64,000 nt of DNA, from contig NZ_CP032677.1 of NCBI RefSeq assembly GCF_003627215.1, forward strand, positions 5,337,501 to 5,401,500, in the 5' to 3' direction. The stretch comes from Pseudomonas sp. Leaf58 (lineage in GTDB: Bacteria; Pseudomonadota; Gammaproteobacteria; Pseudomonadales; Pseudomonadaceae). The position numbers and the translations under genes were made by a program. This document shows, piece after piece, positions 26,848-36,151 of this stretch; positions within the stretch are counted from its first letter, which is position 1; each line of letters starts with the position of its first letter. Under the pieces are notes generated by a model. It made no database searches. It saw only the letters and a program-made list of their open reading frames with translations, and was not told the origin of the DNA.

Positions 26848-27681
26848 TTAGCCATAACGACCGGTGATGTAGTCTTCGGTCTGCTTCTTCGCCGGGTTGG
26901 TAAACAGGGTGTCGGTGTCACCGTATTCGATCAGTTTGCCCATGTACATGAAGGCGGTGTAGTCCGAAACACGGGCCGCCTGCTGCATGTTGTGGGTCAC
27001 GATGACGATGGTGTACTTGGATTTCAATTCGTAGATCAGCTCTTCGACCTTCAGGGTCGAGATCGGGTCCAGTGCCGAGCACGGTTCATCGAGCAGCAGC
27101 ACCTCAGGTTCCACGGCGATGGTGCGGGCAATGACCAGGCGCTGCTGCTGGCCACCGGACAGGCCCAAGGCCGATTCGTGCAGGCGGTCCTTGACCTCGT
27201 CCCATAGGGCTGCGCCCTTAAGGGCCCACTCGACCGCTTCGTCGAGCACGCGCTTTTTGTTGATGCCCTGGATTCGCAGGCCGTAGACCACGTTCTCGTA
27301 GATGGTCTTGGGAAACGGGTTGGGCTTCTGGAACACCATGCCTACCCGGCGGCGCAGCTCGGCCACGTCCTCACCCTTACGGTAGATGTTGTTGCCGTAC
27401 AGGTTGATGGCGCCTTCCACGCGGCAGCCGTCAACCAGGTCGTTCATGCGGTTGAAGGTGCGCAGCAGGGTCGACTTGCCGCAGCCGGACGGGCCGATGA
27501 AGGCGGTCACGCGCTGCTTGGGGATGTTCATATTGACGTCGAACAAAGCTTGCTTGTCGCCGTAGAACAGGCTCAGGCCAGGTACTTCGATGGCCACCGT
27601 TTCTTCGGCCAGGCGCAGGCTTTGCTTGTTGCGGCCCAGGGCAGACATGTCGATGCCGTGGGTATGGGAGTCTTGCTGCAT
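26848..27681 (-). CDS. pstB: PstB, phosphate transporter ATPase
   Basis: 277 residues, ABC ATPase: Walker [10 protein letters not shown] (63-71), signature LSGGQQQR, Walker [14 protein letters not shown]. It powers high-affinity phosphate import with PstS, PstC and PstA. The ATG at 27681 was chosen (MQQDSHTHG); an in-frame extension upstream would run into the repeats after pstA. GAGTGAGACC lies before the start. Confidence 0.97.
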   Translation of the reverse strand: MQQDSHTHGIDMSALGRNKQSLRLAEETVAIEVPGLSLFYGDKQALFDVNMNIPKQRVTAFIGPSGCGKSTLLRTFNRMNDLVDGCRVEGAINLYGNNIYRKGEDVAELRRRVGMVFQKPNPFPKTIYENVVYGLRIQGINKKRVLDEAVEWALKGAALWDEVKDRLHESALGLSGGQQQRLVIARTIAVEPEVLLLDEPCSALDPISTLKVEELIYELKSKYTIVIVTHNMQQAARVSDYTAFMYMGKLIEYGDTDTLFTNPAKKQTEDYITGRYG

Positions 27682-27693
27682 GGTCTCACTCCG

Positions 27694-27735
27694 TTTGTAG
27701 CTGCGAGCTGCAAGCTGCAAGCTGCAAGTTAGGGC
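27694..27735. repeat. AGCTGCA repeats between pstA and pstB
   Basis: The spacer carries TAGCTGCGAGCTGCAAGC followed by two more GCTGCAA units, tandem copies of a 7-mer. It is the direct-repeat counterpart of the array on the other side of pstB. Confidence 0.65.
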
Positions 27736-27783
27736 AAAGCGGCAATCTGCTTGGCGCTTGCCGCTTGTGACATAAAGCTTCAA

Positions 27784-29454
27784 TCAGCTGTCGAGGGCCT
27801 TGTACTTCTCGCGTAGGTGGTTACGGATCCACACCGCCGAGAGGTTGAGGGACGCGATCACCAATACCAGCAGCAGCGCCGTGGCATATACCAGCGGCCG
27901 CGCGGCTTCGACGTTCGGGCTTTGGAAACCGACGTCATAGATGTGGAAGCCCAGGTGCATGATCTTCTGGTCCAGGTGCAGGTACGGGTAGTTGCCGTCC
28001 ACCGGCAGCGACGGCGCCAGCTTCACCACACCCACCAGCATCAACGGCGCCACTTCACCGGCAGCGCGGGCCACGGCGAGGATCATGCCGGTCATCATGG
28101 CTGGGCTGGCCATGGGCAAGACGATCTTCCACAACGTCTCGGCCTTGGTCGCGCCCAGGGCCAGCGAGCCTTCGCGCACGGTACGCGGTATACGCGCCAG
28201 CCCCTCTTCGGTGGCCACGATCACCACCGGTACTGCCAGCAACGCCAGGGTCAACGATGCCCACAACAGGCCCGGAGTGCCCAAGGTTGGCGCCGGCAGG
28301 GCTTCGGGGAAGAACAAGCGGTCGATCGAGCCACCCAGCACGTAGACGAAGAAGCCCAGGCCGAACACGCCGTAGACGATAGCCGGTACACCGGCAAGGT
28401 TGTTCACGGCGATGCGGATCAACCGGGTCACGGGGCCCTGCTTGGCGTACTCGCGCAGGTAGACGGCAGCCAGCACCCCGAATGGGGTGACGATCACGGC
28501 CATGATCAGGGTCATCATCACGGTACCGAAGATGGCCGGGAAGATACCGCCTTCGGTGTTCGCTTCACGTGGGTCGTCGCTGAGGAATTCCCAAACCTTG
28601 GTGAAGTAGGTGCCCAGCTTGGTGAAACCCGACATGGCGTTCGGCTGGATGGCGTGCACCACCTTGCTCAGGTTGATTTCCACTTCACGGCCATTGCCAT
28701 CTCGGGCCACCAGGCTGTCGCGGGCGAAGGCCTGGTGCAACCCGCTCAGGCGCGCTTCGATGGCCTTGTAGCGGTTGTTCAGCTCCGCGCGGTCGGCGTC
28801 CATGTCGGCTTGCGCGGCGGCGTCCAGTTTGCCGTCCAGCTCCAGCTTGCGGGCATGCAGGCGCAGGCGCTCGAGGCCATGGTTGATGGCACCGATGTCT
28901 GTCTTTTCGAGGCTTTGCAGTTCGTTGTTGAGTTGGTTGGCACGCTTGAGGCGGGCCTGCAACTCGTTCCAGGCAGCAGGGCCCTCGGCGACCACGCGGC
29001 CTTGCTCCTTGACGCTGACCAGGTAGCCATAGAAGTTGCCCCACTCGCGGCGCTCCAGGGCAATCAGGTCGGCCGGGCGCTGTTCGTCGACCAGCCAGTC
29101 GCCAACCACCCAGGTGAAGTCGCTGCCATTGAGGTCACGGTTACCCACCTTGACCAGCTCGCGGGTCATGAACTCCGGGCCTTGGTCAGGCACCGGCAGG
29201 CCGGCGCCCTTCAGGCGGGCACGAGGTACCTCTTCTTTTTGCACCACTTCGCCGATGACGACAAGATCAGCCTGGCCTGGCACCTTGTAGGTGGCCTGGA
29301 CTAGATCGGCCGGCCAGAAGTGGCCCAGGCCGCGCACGGCGATTACCGCCAGCAGGCCGACAGTCATGATCACTGCCATGGCCACTGCGCCGCCGCTCAT
29401 CCAGACGCCTGGGGCGCCGCTCTTGAACCAGCCTTTGAGGGAATCCTTTTTCAC
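27784..29454 (-). CDS. pstA: PstA, phosphate permease subunit with large periplasmic insert
   Basis: 556 residues, nearly twice E. coli PstA (about 296). One helix at residues 18-40 is followed by a long hydrophilic insert (about 45-290, partly coiled coil with heptads rich in Leu/Glu/Arg near 150-240), then the five-helix permease core with EEGLARIPRTVREGSLALGATK, the EAA loop that docks PstB. Inserts like this are known in Pseudomonas Pst proteins. It lies 17 nt after pstC. Confidence 0.95.
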   Translation of the reverse strand: MKKDSLKGWFKSGAPGVWMSGGAVAMAVIMTVGLLAVIAVRGLGHFWPADLVQATYKVPGQADLVVIGEVVQKEEVPRARLKGAGLPVPDQGPEFMTRELVKVGNRDLNGSDFTWVVGDWLVDEQRPADLIALERREWGNFYGYLVSVKEQGRVVAEGPAAWNELQARLKRANQLNNELQSLEKTDIGAINHGLERLRLHARKLELDGKLDAAAQADMDADRAELNNRYKAIEARLSGLHQAFARDSLVARDGNGREVEINLSKVVHAIQPNAMSGFTKLGTYFTKVWEFLSDDPREANTEGGIFPAIFGTVMMTLIMAVIVTPFGVLAAVYLREYAKQGPVTRLIRIAVNNLAGVPAIVYGVFGLGFFVYVLGGSIDRLFFPEALPAPTLGTPGLLWASLTLALLAVPVVIVATEEGLARIPRTVREGSLALGATKAETLWKIVLPMASPAMMTGMILAVARAAGEVAPLMLVGVVKLAPSLPVDGNYPYLHLDQKIMHLGFHIYDVGFQSPNVEAARPLVYATALLLVLVIASLNLSAVWIRNHLREKYKALDS

Positions 29455-29471
29455 GGATCGCTACCTTTCTA

Positions 29472-31760
29472 TCAAAGCGACGAGTATTTCTTGCGCAGAC
29501 GCTGGCGAATCAGCTCGGCCAAGGTGTTCATGATGAAGGTGAACATCAGCAACACCAGCGCGGCCAGGAACAGCACGCGGTAGTGGCTGCCGCCGACTTC
29601 CGATTCAGGCATTTCCACGGCCACGTTGGCGGCCAGGGTGCGCATGCCTTCGAACAGGTTCAGCTCCATCACCGGGGTGTTGCCGGTGGCCATCAGCACG
29701 ATCATGGTCTCACCCACCGCCCGGCCCATACCGATCATCAGCGCCGAGAAGATACCCGGGCTGGCGGTGAGGATGACCACGCGGGTCAGGGTTTGCCACG
29801 GCGTTGCACCCAGGGCCAGCGAGCCCAGGGTCAGGCTGCGCGGCACGCTGAACACGGCGTCTTCGGCGATGGAGTAGATGTTCGGGATGACTGCGAAGCC
29901 CATGGCGATGCCCACTACCAGGGCGTTGCGCTGGTCGTAGGTGATGCCTAGGTCGTTGGTGATCCACAAGCGCATATCGCCACCGAAGAACCAGCTTTCC
30001 AAATGCGGGCTCATGGTCAGGGCGAACCAGCCGGTGAACAGGATGACCGGGATCAGGATCGCCGCCTCCCAGCCATCCGGCACGCGCAGGCGGATCGACT
30101 CTGGCAGGCGGCTCCAGGTAAAGCCGGCCAGCAAAATGCCGATCGGCATCAGCAGGAACAGGCTGAACACACCTGGCAGGTGGCCTTCCAGGTAAGGGGC
30201 CAGGAACAGGCCAGCGAAGAAACCGAGGATCACTGTAGGCATCGCTTCCATCAGTTCGATCACCGGCTTGACCTTGCGACGCATGCCGGGGGCCATGAAG
30301 TAGGCGGTGTAGATGGCTGCGGCAATGGCCAGCGGGGCCGCAAGGATCATCGCGTAGAACGCCGCCTTCAGGGTACCGAAGGTCAGCGGCGACAGGCTCA
30401 GCTTGGGCTCGAAGTCAGTGTTCGAAGCGGTCGATTGCCAAACGTATTTCGGCTCGTCGTAGTTCTCGTACCACACCTTGCCCCACAGCGCGCTGAAGGA
30501 CACTTCCGGGTGCGGGTTGCGCAGGCTCAGCGGCAGCAGCTTGCCGCCCGCTTCGATCATGATTCGGTTGGCGCGTGGCGACAGGGCCAAGATGCCCGGG
30601 CCTTCGGCAGCCGGCTCGACCAGCAAGGTGCGGTGGGCGGTGCTGTGGAACACCCCCAGCTTGCCCTCGGCGTCCAGGGCGACGAAGCCCTTGCGGCGCT
30701 CTTCGGCATCGATTTGCACGATTGGCGCCGTACCCATCTGGAAGGTGCGAATCTGCTTGAAGCGCGATTCGCCATCCGGGTCACGGGCCATGAACCACTG
30801 GGCCAGGCCACCCTTGGAGTTACCGATGATCAGCGAGATACCGCCGACCAACTGGGCGGTGGCAGTAATTTCGGTGTCGGCGCTTTCCGACAGCTTGTAG
30901 CGACCGTTGAGGCTCTTGTCGCGCAGGCTGAACACGTCGGCGGTGGCGCGCCCGTTGATCACATACAGCCACTGCTGGCGCGGGTCGATGAAGATGTTTT
31001 TCACCGTCTCGGTCATCTGCGGCAGTTCGATGCGCTTCTGCTCGGTAGTGACCTCTTCAGTCATCATGTTTTCGGTACGCGTCAGCTCGACCACCTGCAG
31101 GTGCGCGCCGGTGGAACCCGCCAGCACCAAAGTGTCACCATTGACGTTGATGCTGACATGCTCCAGCGCACGGCCCTGTTCGTCGAGGACGAACGGCTGC
31201 TCGCCGTAGGGGTAGTCGATACCCGCGGTAATGGTCTTGTTGTTGTCCGGGTAGGTGACCTTGTAGGTGTGGTGGAACGCCAGTGCCTGACCATTGGACA
31301 AGCCCAGCACCACCAGCGAGCTACCCGGCTGGTCGGCACTGATCGAAGTGACCTGGGTGTCTGGCGGCACCGGCAGGTCGACACGACTGAGCTCGTTACC
31401 GGTCTTGGTATCGAAGAACAGTGCCTGGCCTTTGTCCGAAACACGCATCCCCACCAGGTTCTGCTCTTCAAGCGCGATCATCAGCGGCTTGCCGGCATCC
31501 TGCTGCAGCCAGGTAGGTTCCAGGGCTTTCTTGCTGGTCAGCTCGGCGCCTTGGAACAGTGGCAGCACCACGTAGGCCAGGTAGAAGAAGATCAGGGTAA
31601 TTGCCGCCAATACGGCAAGCCCGCCTACCAGTACATACCAGCGGGTCAGGCGGTCCTTGAGCGCGCGTATGCGGCGCTTGCGTTGCAACTCGGGCGTATT
31701 GAAGTCAATCCGCACGGGCTGGGAGTTTTGGGTCATGTTGGAATTGGCCAGATCATTCAT
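29472..31760 (-). CDS. pstC: PstC, phosphate permease subunit with extracytoplasmic beta domain
   Basis: 762 residues, more than twice E. coli PstC. A membrane helix (about 40-65) is followed by a periplasmic region of about 350 residues with beta-propeller-like strands, and then the six-helix permease with EAA loop EDAVFSVPRSLTLGSLALGATP. I chose the ATG at 31760. Its Pho box is so close that a promoter with normal spacing would leave almost no leader, so translation might be leaderless or use the ATG at 31736. Confidence 0.93.
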   Translation of the reverse strand: MNDLANSNMTQNSQPVRIDFNTPELQRKRRIRALKDRLTRWYVLVGGLAVLAAITLIFFYLAYVVLPLFQGAELTSKKALEPTWLQQDAGKPLMIALEEQNLVGMRVSDKGQALFFDTKTGNELSRVDLPVPPDTQVTSISADQPGSSLVVLGLSNGQALAFHHTYKVTYPDNNKTITAGIDYPYGEQPFVLDEQGRALEHVSINVNGDTLVLAGSTGAHLQVVELTRTENMMTEEVTTEQKRIELPQMTETVKNIFIDPRQQWLYVINGRATADVFSLRDKSLNGRYKLSESADTEITATAQLVGGISLIIGNSKGGLAQWFMARDPDGESRFKQIRTFQMGTAPIVQIDAEERRKGFVALDAEGKLGVFHSTAHRTLLVEPAAEGPGILALSPRANRIMIEAGGKLLPLSLRNPHPEVSFSALWGKVWYENYDEPKYVWQSTASNTDFEPKLSLSPLTFGTLKAAFYAMILAAPLAIAAAIYTAYFMAPGMRRKVKPVIELMEAMPTVILGFFAGLFLAPYLEGHLPGVFSLFLLMPIGILLAGFTWSRLPESIRLRVPDGWEAAILIPVILFTGWFALTMSPHLESWFFGGDMRLWITNDLGITYDQRNALVVGIAMGFAVIPNIYSIAEDAVFSVPRSLTLGSLALGATPWQTLTRVVILTASPGIFSALMIGMGRAVGETMIVLMATGNTPVMELNLFEGMRTLAANVAVEMPESEVGGSHYRVLFLAALVLLMFTFIMNTLAELIRQRLRKKYSSL

Positions 31761-31782
31761 GCGCACACCCTAGCGGTCCCGT

Positions 31783-31800
31783 GTGACAAAAACATTACAA
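31783..31800 (-). promoter_or_regulatory. Pho box of pstC
   Basis: On the minus strand TTGTAAT (31794-31800) and TTGTCAC (31783-31789) are spaced 11 bp. TAGGGT lies about 10 bp further on, close to the pstC start, as a candidate -10. Confidence 0.65.
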
Positions 31801-31863
31801 AGTGGTGACGCGCGAAAGCCCGCCGCACAGGGAACCTGGCTTCGGACCGAAAATGCTTGGAAG

Positions 31864-31888
31864 AGGCCGGGCAGTTGCACCGGCCTCC
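31864..31888 (-). terminator. Hairpin after pstS
   Basis: GAGGCCGG (31864-31871) and CCGGCCTC (31881-31888) pair perfectly, 12 nt beyond the pstS stop. No T-run is present, so it may allow partial read-through from pstS to pstC while stabilising pstS mRNA. Confidence 0.6.
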
Positions 31889-31899
31889 CCTTCAGTTAA

Positions 31900-32898
31900 T
31901 TACTTTTTTGCGACATTACCAGCGTGGGACAGGCCCAGGTCAGCCAGGGTCTTGTCGACGACTTTGGCCGGCAGCGGGATATAACCATCCTTCACTACGA
32001 CCTGTTGGCCAGCTTGCGACAGCACCAGCTTGACGAACTCGGCTTCCAACGGGGCCAGCGGCTTGTTCGGCGCTTTGTTGACATAGACGTACAAGAAGCG
32101 CGACAGCGGGTAGGTGCCGTTCAGGGCGTTGGTTTCGTTGTCTTCAACGAACTCGCCGCCTTCCTTCTTAGCCAGGGCTACGGTCTTGACGCTGGCGGTC
32201 TTATAACCGATGCCCGAGTAGCCAATGCCGTTCAGCGAGGAGCTGATCGACTGCACGACCGAAGCCGAGCCAGGTTGTTCATTGACGTTAGGCTTGAAGT
32301 CGCCTTTGCACAGGGCTTCTTCCTTGAAGTAGCCGTAGGTACCCGATACCGAGTTACGGCCAAACAGCTGCACGGGTTTGTTGGCCAGGTCGCCGGTCAC
32401 GCCCAGGTCACCCCAAGTCTTGACGTCAGCTTTGCCACCGCACAGGCGGGTAGAAGAGAAGATAGCGTCAACCTGGGCCATGGTCAGGCCTTTGATCGGG
32501 TTGTCCTTGTGCACGAACACAGCCAGGGCGTCTACAGCGACTGGGATGGCGGTCGGCTTGTAGCCGTACTTCTGCTCGAAGGCCTGCAGTTCGACGTCCT
32601 TCATCTTCCGGCTCATCGGGCCGAGGTTGGCGGTGCCTTCGGTCAGCGCGGGTGGTGCGGTGGAGGAGCCGGCAGCCTGGATCTGGATGTTTACGTTCGG
32701 ATATTCCTTCTTGTAAGCCTCGGCCCACAGCGTCATCAAGTTCGCCAGGGTGTCCGAACCTACGCTGGAGAGGTTGCCCGAAACACCGGTGGTCTTGGTG
32801 TAGGTCGGGATCGCAGGGTCGACGGCGGCTACCGCGTTGGCGGTTGCAACGCCAGCGGCGGCAAAGGTGAGGGCCGCCATCAAACGCTTCAGTTTCAT
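31900..32898 (-). CDS. pstS: PstS, periplasmic phosphate-binding protein
   Basis: 332 residues with a signal peptide (1 to about 24, ANAVAA). It begins [20 protein letters not shown] and then shows [22 protein letters not shown] and [23 protein letters not shown], the phosphate-binding Ser and Asp region. It captures phosphate for PstCAB and also signals phosphate status to PhoR via PhoU. It precedes pstC by 139 nt; a hairpin and a second Pho box between them allow separate expression levels. Confidence 0.97.
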   Translation of the reverse strand: MKLKRLMAALTFAAAGVATANAVAAVDPAIPTYTKTTGVSGNLSSVGSDTLANLMTLWAEAYKKEYPNVNIQIQAAGSSTAPPALTEGTANLGPMSRKMKDVELQAFEQKYGYKPTAIPVAVDALAVFVHKDNPIKGLTMAQVDAIFSSTRLCGGKADVKTWGDLGVTGDLANKPVQLFGRNSVSGTYGYFKEEALCKGDFKPNVNEQPGSASVVQSISSSLNGIGYSGIGYKTASVKTVALAKKEGGEFVEDNETNALNGTYPLSRFLYVYVNKAPNKPLAPLEAEFVKLVLSQAGQQVVVKDGYIPLPAKVVDKTLADLGLSHAGNVAKK

Positions 32899-32961
32899 GC
32901 CTTGCTCCTAGCAGGAATATTGGGGTGTCGGATGGAACGGGCCCAAGTATCGGTAGGCCGC

Positions 32962-32990
32962 ATGAACACGATATGACTTGAATATGACAA
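32962..32990 (-). promoter_or_regulatory. Triple Pho box of pstS
   Basis: Three heptamers on the minus strand, TTGTCAT (32984-32990), AAGTCAT (32973-32979) and TGTTCAT (32962-32968), each spaced 11 bp. A GATACT -10-like hexamer follows toward pstS. The strongest Pho site in the window. Confidence 0.85.
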
Positions 32991-33020
32991 TTGGATGAAA
33001 GGCCATCACTGAAAATAGGT

Positions 33021-33056
33021 CCGGCCTCTTCGCGGGCGCGCCGGCGAAGAGGCCGG
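33021..33056. repeat. REP-like palindrome after the MHS transporter
   Basis: CCGGCCTCTTCGC (33021-33033) and GCGAAGAGGCCGG (33044-33056) form a perfect 13-bp stem. It lies 15 nt after the stop of the transporter and probably ends its transcript before the pstS promoter. Confidence 0.75.
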
Positions 33057-33071
33057 CCGCCTTGGCGCAGA

Positions 33072-34361
33072 TCAGCGCTTGTTGGCGAGCAGGTACAGGC
33101 CCACAAGCAGACCAACGGCACACAACCCCGCCACATAGTAGGCAGGTGCCATCGGGCTCACCTTCAGCAGCGCAGTCACCACCATCGGTGTCAGCCCGCC
33201 AAAGATCGCGTAGGCGACGTTGTACGAGAACGACAGCCCGCTGAAGCGCACTACTGCCGGGAACGCCTTGACCATCACATAAGGCACCGCGCCGATCACG
33301 CCCACGCACAGGCCGGTTATCGCATACAACGGGAACAGCAATTCGGGCCGTGCCGCCAGGCTGTGGTAGAACGCCCAGGACGACGCTAGCAGCAGCAGGC
33401 TGCCAATCACGAACACCCGCCCCGCGCCAAAGCGGTCGGCCAGGCTGCCCGCGCCGATACAGCCAAGGCTGAGCAGCACGATTGCCAGGCTGTTGGCCTT
33501 GAGCGCGTCGGTCGGGCTGATGTGGTGAATACTCTGCAGCAACGTCGGCGTCATCAGGATGACCACCACGATGGCAGCCGACAGCATCCAGGTCAGCAGC
33601 ATCGACAGGATGATCGCGCCGCGATGGTCACGCAGCACCGCGCGCAGCGGCAACTCCTCGGCCAGCGCCTTGCGCTGTTGCATCTCGGCGAACACTGGGG
33701 TTTCGTGCAGCCAGCGGCGCAGATACACCGAGAACAGGCCAAACACACCACCAAGCAGGAACGGGATACGCCAGGCGTAATCAGCCACTTCTTCCGCGCT
33801 GTAGACGCTGTTGATAAGGGTCGCCACCAGCGAGCCAAGCAGGATGCCCGCAGTCAGCCCGGCCGTGAGGGTGCCGCAGGCGTAGCCGGTGTTGCGCTCT
33901 GGGACGTGCTCGGACACGAACACCCAGGCGCCCGGAACCTCGCCACCGATCGCCGCGCCCTGGATCAGCCGCATCAGCAGCAACAGGACCGGCGCCCACA
34001 TGCCAATCTGTGCATACGTCGGCAGCAAGCCCATGATCAGGGTCGGCAGCGCCATCATGAAGATGCTCAGGGTGAACATTTTCTTGCGCCCGAGCAGGTC
34101 GCCAAAGTGAGCCATGATGATGCCGCCCAGCGGCCGCGCCAAGTAGCCGGCAGCGAAGATGCCGAAGGTTTGCATCAGGCGCAGCCATTCGGGCATGTCG
34201 GCGGGGAAAAACAGCTTGCCGACCACCGTGGCAAAGAACACAAAGATGATGAAGTCGTAGAACTCCAGCGCGCCGCCGAGGGCGGACAGTGAGAGAGTTT
34301 TGTAGTCACTGCGGGTCAGCGGCCGCGAGGGCTGCTCGATACTGCTCGGCACGGAAGTCAT
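33072..34361 (-). CDS. MFS transporter, metabolite:proton symporter (MHS/ProP-like)
   Basis: 429 residues with twelve predicted helices. Family marks: GGALEFYDFIIFVFFATVVG at the start of helix 1, GYLARPLGGIIMAHFGDLLGRKK (the RxGR-type loop 2-3) and RLIQGAAIGGEVPGAWVFVSEH. It belongs with proline/betaine and dicarboxylate symporters (ProP, KgtP); substrate unknown. The ATG at 34361 was chosen as it precedes the hydrophilic family N terminus. It lies downstream of nothing obvious and upstream of pstS, but reads as an independent unit. Confidence 0.9.
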   Translation of the reverse strand: MTSVPSSIEQPSRPLTRSDYKTLSLSALGGALEFYDFIIFVFFATVVGKLFFPADMPEWLRLMQTFGIFAAGYLARPLGGIIMAHFGDLLGRKKMFTLSIFMMALPTLIMGLLPTYAQIGMWAPVLLLLMRLIQGAAIGGEVPGAWVFVSEHVPERNTGYACGTLTAGLTAGILLGSLVATLINSVYSAEEVADYAWRIPFLLGGVFGLFSVYLRRWLHETPVFAEMQQRKALAEELPLRAVLRDHRGAIILSMLLTWMLSAAIVVVILMTPTLLQSIHHISPTDALKANSLAIVLLSLGCIGAGSLADRFGAGRVFVIGSLLLLASSWAFYHSLAARPELLFPLYAITGLCVGVIGAVPYVMVKAFPAVVRFSGLSFSYNVAYAIFGGLTPMVVTALLKVSPMAPAYYVAGLCAVGLLVGLYLLANKR

Positions 34362-34722
34362 CGCTGATTGTTCTCTTTGTAGGGCATGCAGGCCGCTTGG
34401 CACGCGGCTTCTGGATTGAACCACAGGCGAAGATAGCAAATTGCTGAGCGGCGCCGAAAGCGATACAAAAACCTTGTGGATATTCATGAATGCGCGGTCG
34501 TCGCTGGCGGTTATGCTCTATATACTGGCGCTTCGTAGGAAAAGGTTGCTCCTAACGTGGGATGTTGTGCGAAAACGCCGGTCATTATTGTCAGGCGGTT
34601 TCGCAGAGTTTCCCTACGGCCGCCCAGTGAAACGAAATCGGCGTAGTATGTTTCAAGCTGAATCGTTTACCCGGCCTTTGCGCCACACCAACGAAAGCGT
34701 CACGGGTCAGAGGCCCCATCGC
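34362..34722. other. 361-nt divergent spacer between transporter and thioesterase genes
   Basis: It holds both 5' ends. A TATATACT stretch near 34516-34523 could be a -10 for the thioesterase. A frame continuous with the thioesterase is open from 34441, but its product shows no conserved sequence, so I treat it as untranslated. I see no clear operator, RNA gene or riboswitch. Confidence 0.45.
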
Positions 34723-35121
34723 ATGATTGAGCTCGAACAAGAAGATCCAATCCCGCAAGGCGACCTGGCCTTGCAAATCACCGCACTGCCGCGCGAGACC
34801 AACGGGTTTGGCGACATCTTCGGCGGCTGGCTGGTCGCCCAGATGGACCTGGCCGGCACCGCCATGGCCAGCCGCGTCGCCGGTGGGCGCGTTGCTACGG
34901 TAGCCATCGACCGCATGGCCTTCCTGGTACCGGTCGCCGTGGGCGCGCAGTTGTCGTTCTATACCCAGACCCTGGAAATCGGTCGCAGCTCGATCCAGAT
35001 GATGGTCGAAGTGTGGAGCGACGACCCGCTTTCCAGTGAATGGCGCAAGGTCACCGAAGCGGTGTTCGTCTTCGTCGCCATCGACGGCAGTGGCCGCACC
35101 CGCTCCGTACCTCGTCGCTGA
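34723..35121 (+). CDS. Acyl-CoA thioesterase, YciA-like hotdog protein
   Basis: 132 residues, single hotdog domain. The key stretch TNGFGDIFGGWLVAQMDLAGTAMAS (key residues N, G-IFGG, MD) matches YciA enzymes that hydrolyse short- to medium-chain acyl-CoA. The ATG at 34723 fits the family length. The spacer to the mutarotase gene is 71 nt, so the two may share a transcript, though the functions are unrelated. Confidence 0.88.
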   Translation: MIELEQEDPIPQGDLALQITALPRETNGFGDIFGGWLVAQMDLAGTAMASRVAGGRVATVAIDRMAFLVPVAVGAQLSFYTQTLEIGRSSIQMMVEVWSDDPLSSEWRKVTEAVFVFVAIDGSGRTRSVPRR

Positions 35122-35192
35122 GCCACGCCGGCGGTAAACTCATTGCATGTGCCCGGGTCCAAGGCCCACTGGCAATCAATGAGATCAACGCA

Positions 35193-36089
35193 ATGGCTAC
35201 CTACCAGGTCGTAACCGAGCAACATGGCGAACTCAACTGCTGGCGTATCAGCAGCGACCACGCCGACTTACTGATCGCCCAGCAGGGCGCGCAGATCCTC
35301 AGCTACCAGCGGGTCGGCGAACCACCGCTGCTGTGGCTGAGTGACCAGGCCATGTTCCGCCAAGGTAAGTCGGTGCGCGCCGGGGTGCCGGTGTGCTGGC
35401 CGTGGTTCGGCAACCTGCAGCGCAATCCCCCGGTCGTACAGGCCATGTACCACGGTGAACAGGCGCCTGCCCACGGCCTAGCGCGCGCACGCGACTGGCA
35501 ATTGCTGGGCATCGAGGAAGCGGGCGACGGCCTGCGCATCGAATTCGAGCTGCCAGAAGCGCAGGGTGACCTACCTGGCTGGCCGCATGACGTCGAGCTG
35601 AAGCTGGTGGTGGAACTGGGCGCGGACCTGAAGCTGAGCCTGACCAGTCGGAATATGGGCAATACCCCCGTGACCATCAGCCAGGCCCTGCACAGCTACT
35701 TTGCGGTCAGTGACGTGCGTCAGGCGCGGGTCGAAGGGGTTGAGGGGCTGGGCTACATCGAGACCCTGGCTGACTGGGAGCAGCGCCAGCAGCAAGGCGC
35801 GCTGGGCTTTGCCGGGGAGACCGACCGCATCTATCTCGCTACCCCGCCGCAATTGAGCATTGTCGACCCACATTGGAACCGGCGGATTACCTTGACCAGC
35901 AGTGGATCACGCTCGGCGGTGATCTGGAACCCTTGGATCGAGCGGGCCAAGGAGTTGCCGGACATGGCCGATGACGGCTGGCAACGAATGCTGTGCATCG
36001 AGACGGCGAATGTTTGGGACGACCTGGTGGAACTTAAGCCAGGGGCTAGCAGCTCGCTGGGGGTCCGGATTGGCTGTGAAATGATCTGA
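35193..36089 (+). CDS. D-hexose-6-phosphate mutarotase (YeaD family)
   Basis: 298 residues, beta-sandwich of the aldose-1-epimerase superfamily. Visible marks are GVPVCWPWFG, HGLARARDW (catalytic His), LTSRNMGNTPVTISQALHSYFAVSD (second His and Asp) and WNPW near the C terminus. YeaD-type proteins interconvert the anomers of glucose-6-phosphate. The ATG at 35193 gives the normal start. It is followed by a REP hairpin. Confidence 0.9.
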   Translation: MATYQVVTEQHGELNCWRISSDHADLLIAQQGAQILSYQRVGEPPLLWLSDQAMFRQGKSVRAGVPVCWPWFGNLQRNPPVVQAMYHGEQAPAHGLARARDWQLLGIEEAGDGLRIEFELPEAQGDLPGWPHDVELKLVVELGADLKLSLTSRNMGNTPVTISQALHSYFAVSDVRQARVEGVEGLGYIETLADWEQRQQQGALGFAGETDRIYLATPPQLSIVDPHWNRRITLTSSGSRSAVIWNPWIERAKELPDMADDGWQRMLCIETANVWDDLVELKPGASSSLGVRIGCEMI

Positions 36090-36107
36090 GTTTTGCAGTG
36101 ACTTTGC

Positions 36108-36142
36108 GGGCCTCTTCGCGGGTTTACCCGCGAAAGGGCCGG
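36108..36142. repeat. REP hairpin after the mutarotase gene
   Basis: TTCGCGGGT (36115-36123) and ACCCGCGAA (36126-36134) with GGCC/GGCC flanks form a single REP palindrome between convergent genes. Confidence 0.75.
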
Positions 36143-36151
36143 CGCAGGCAA

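Noticed and set aside
30003..31808. 601-codon frame antisense to pstC
   Set aside because: Shadow of pstC; no recognisable domain and no ribosome site.
34441..34722. In-frame 94-codon extension upstream of the YciA-like thioesterase
   Set aside because: Would make a 226-residue protein with a non-conserved, basic N-terminal part; the family is about 130 residues.
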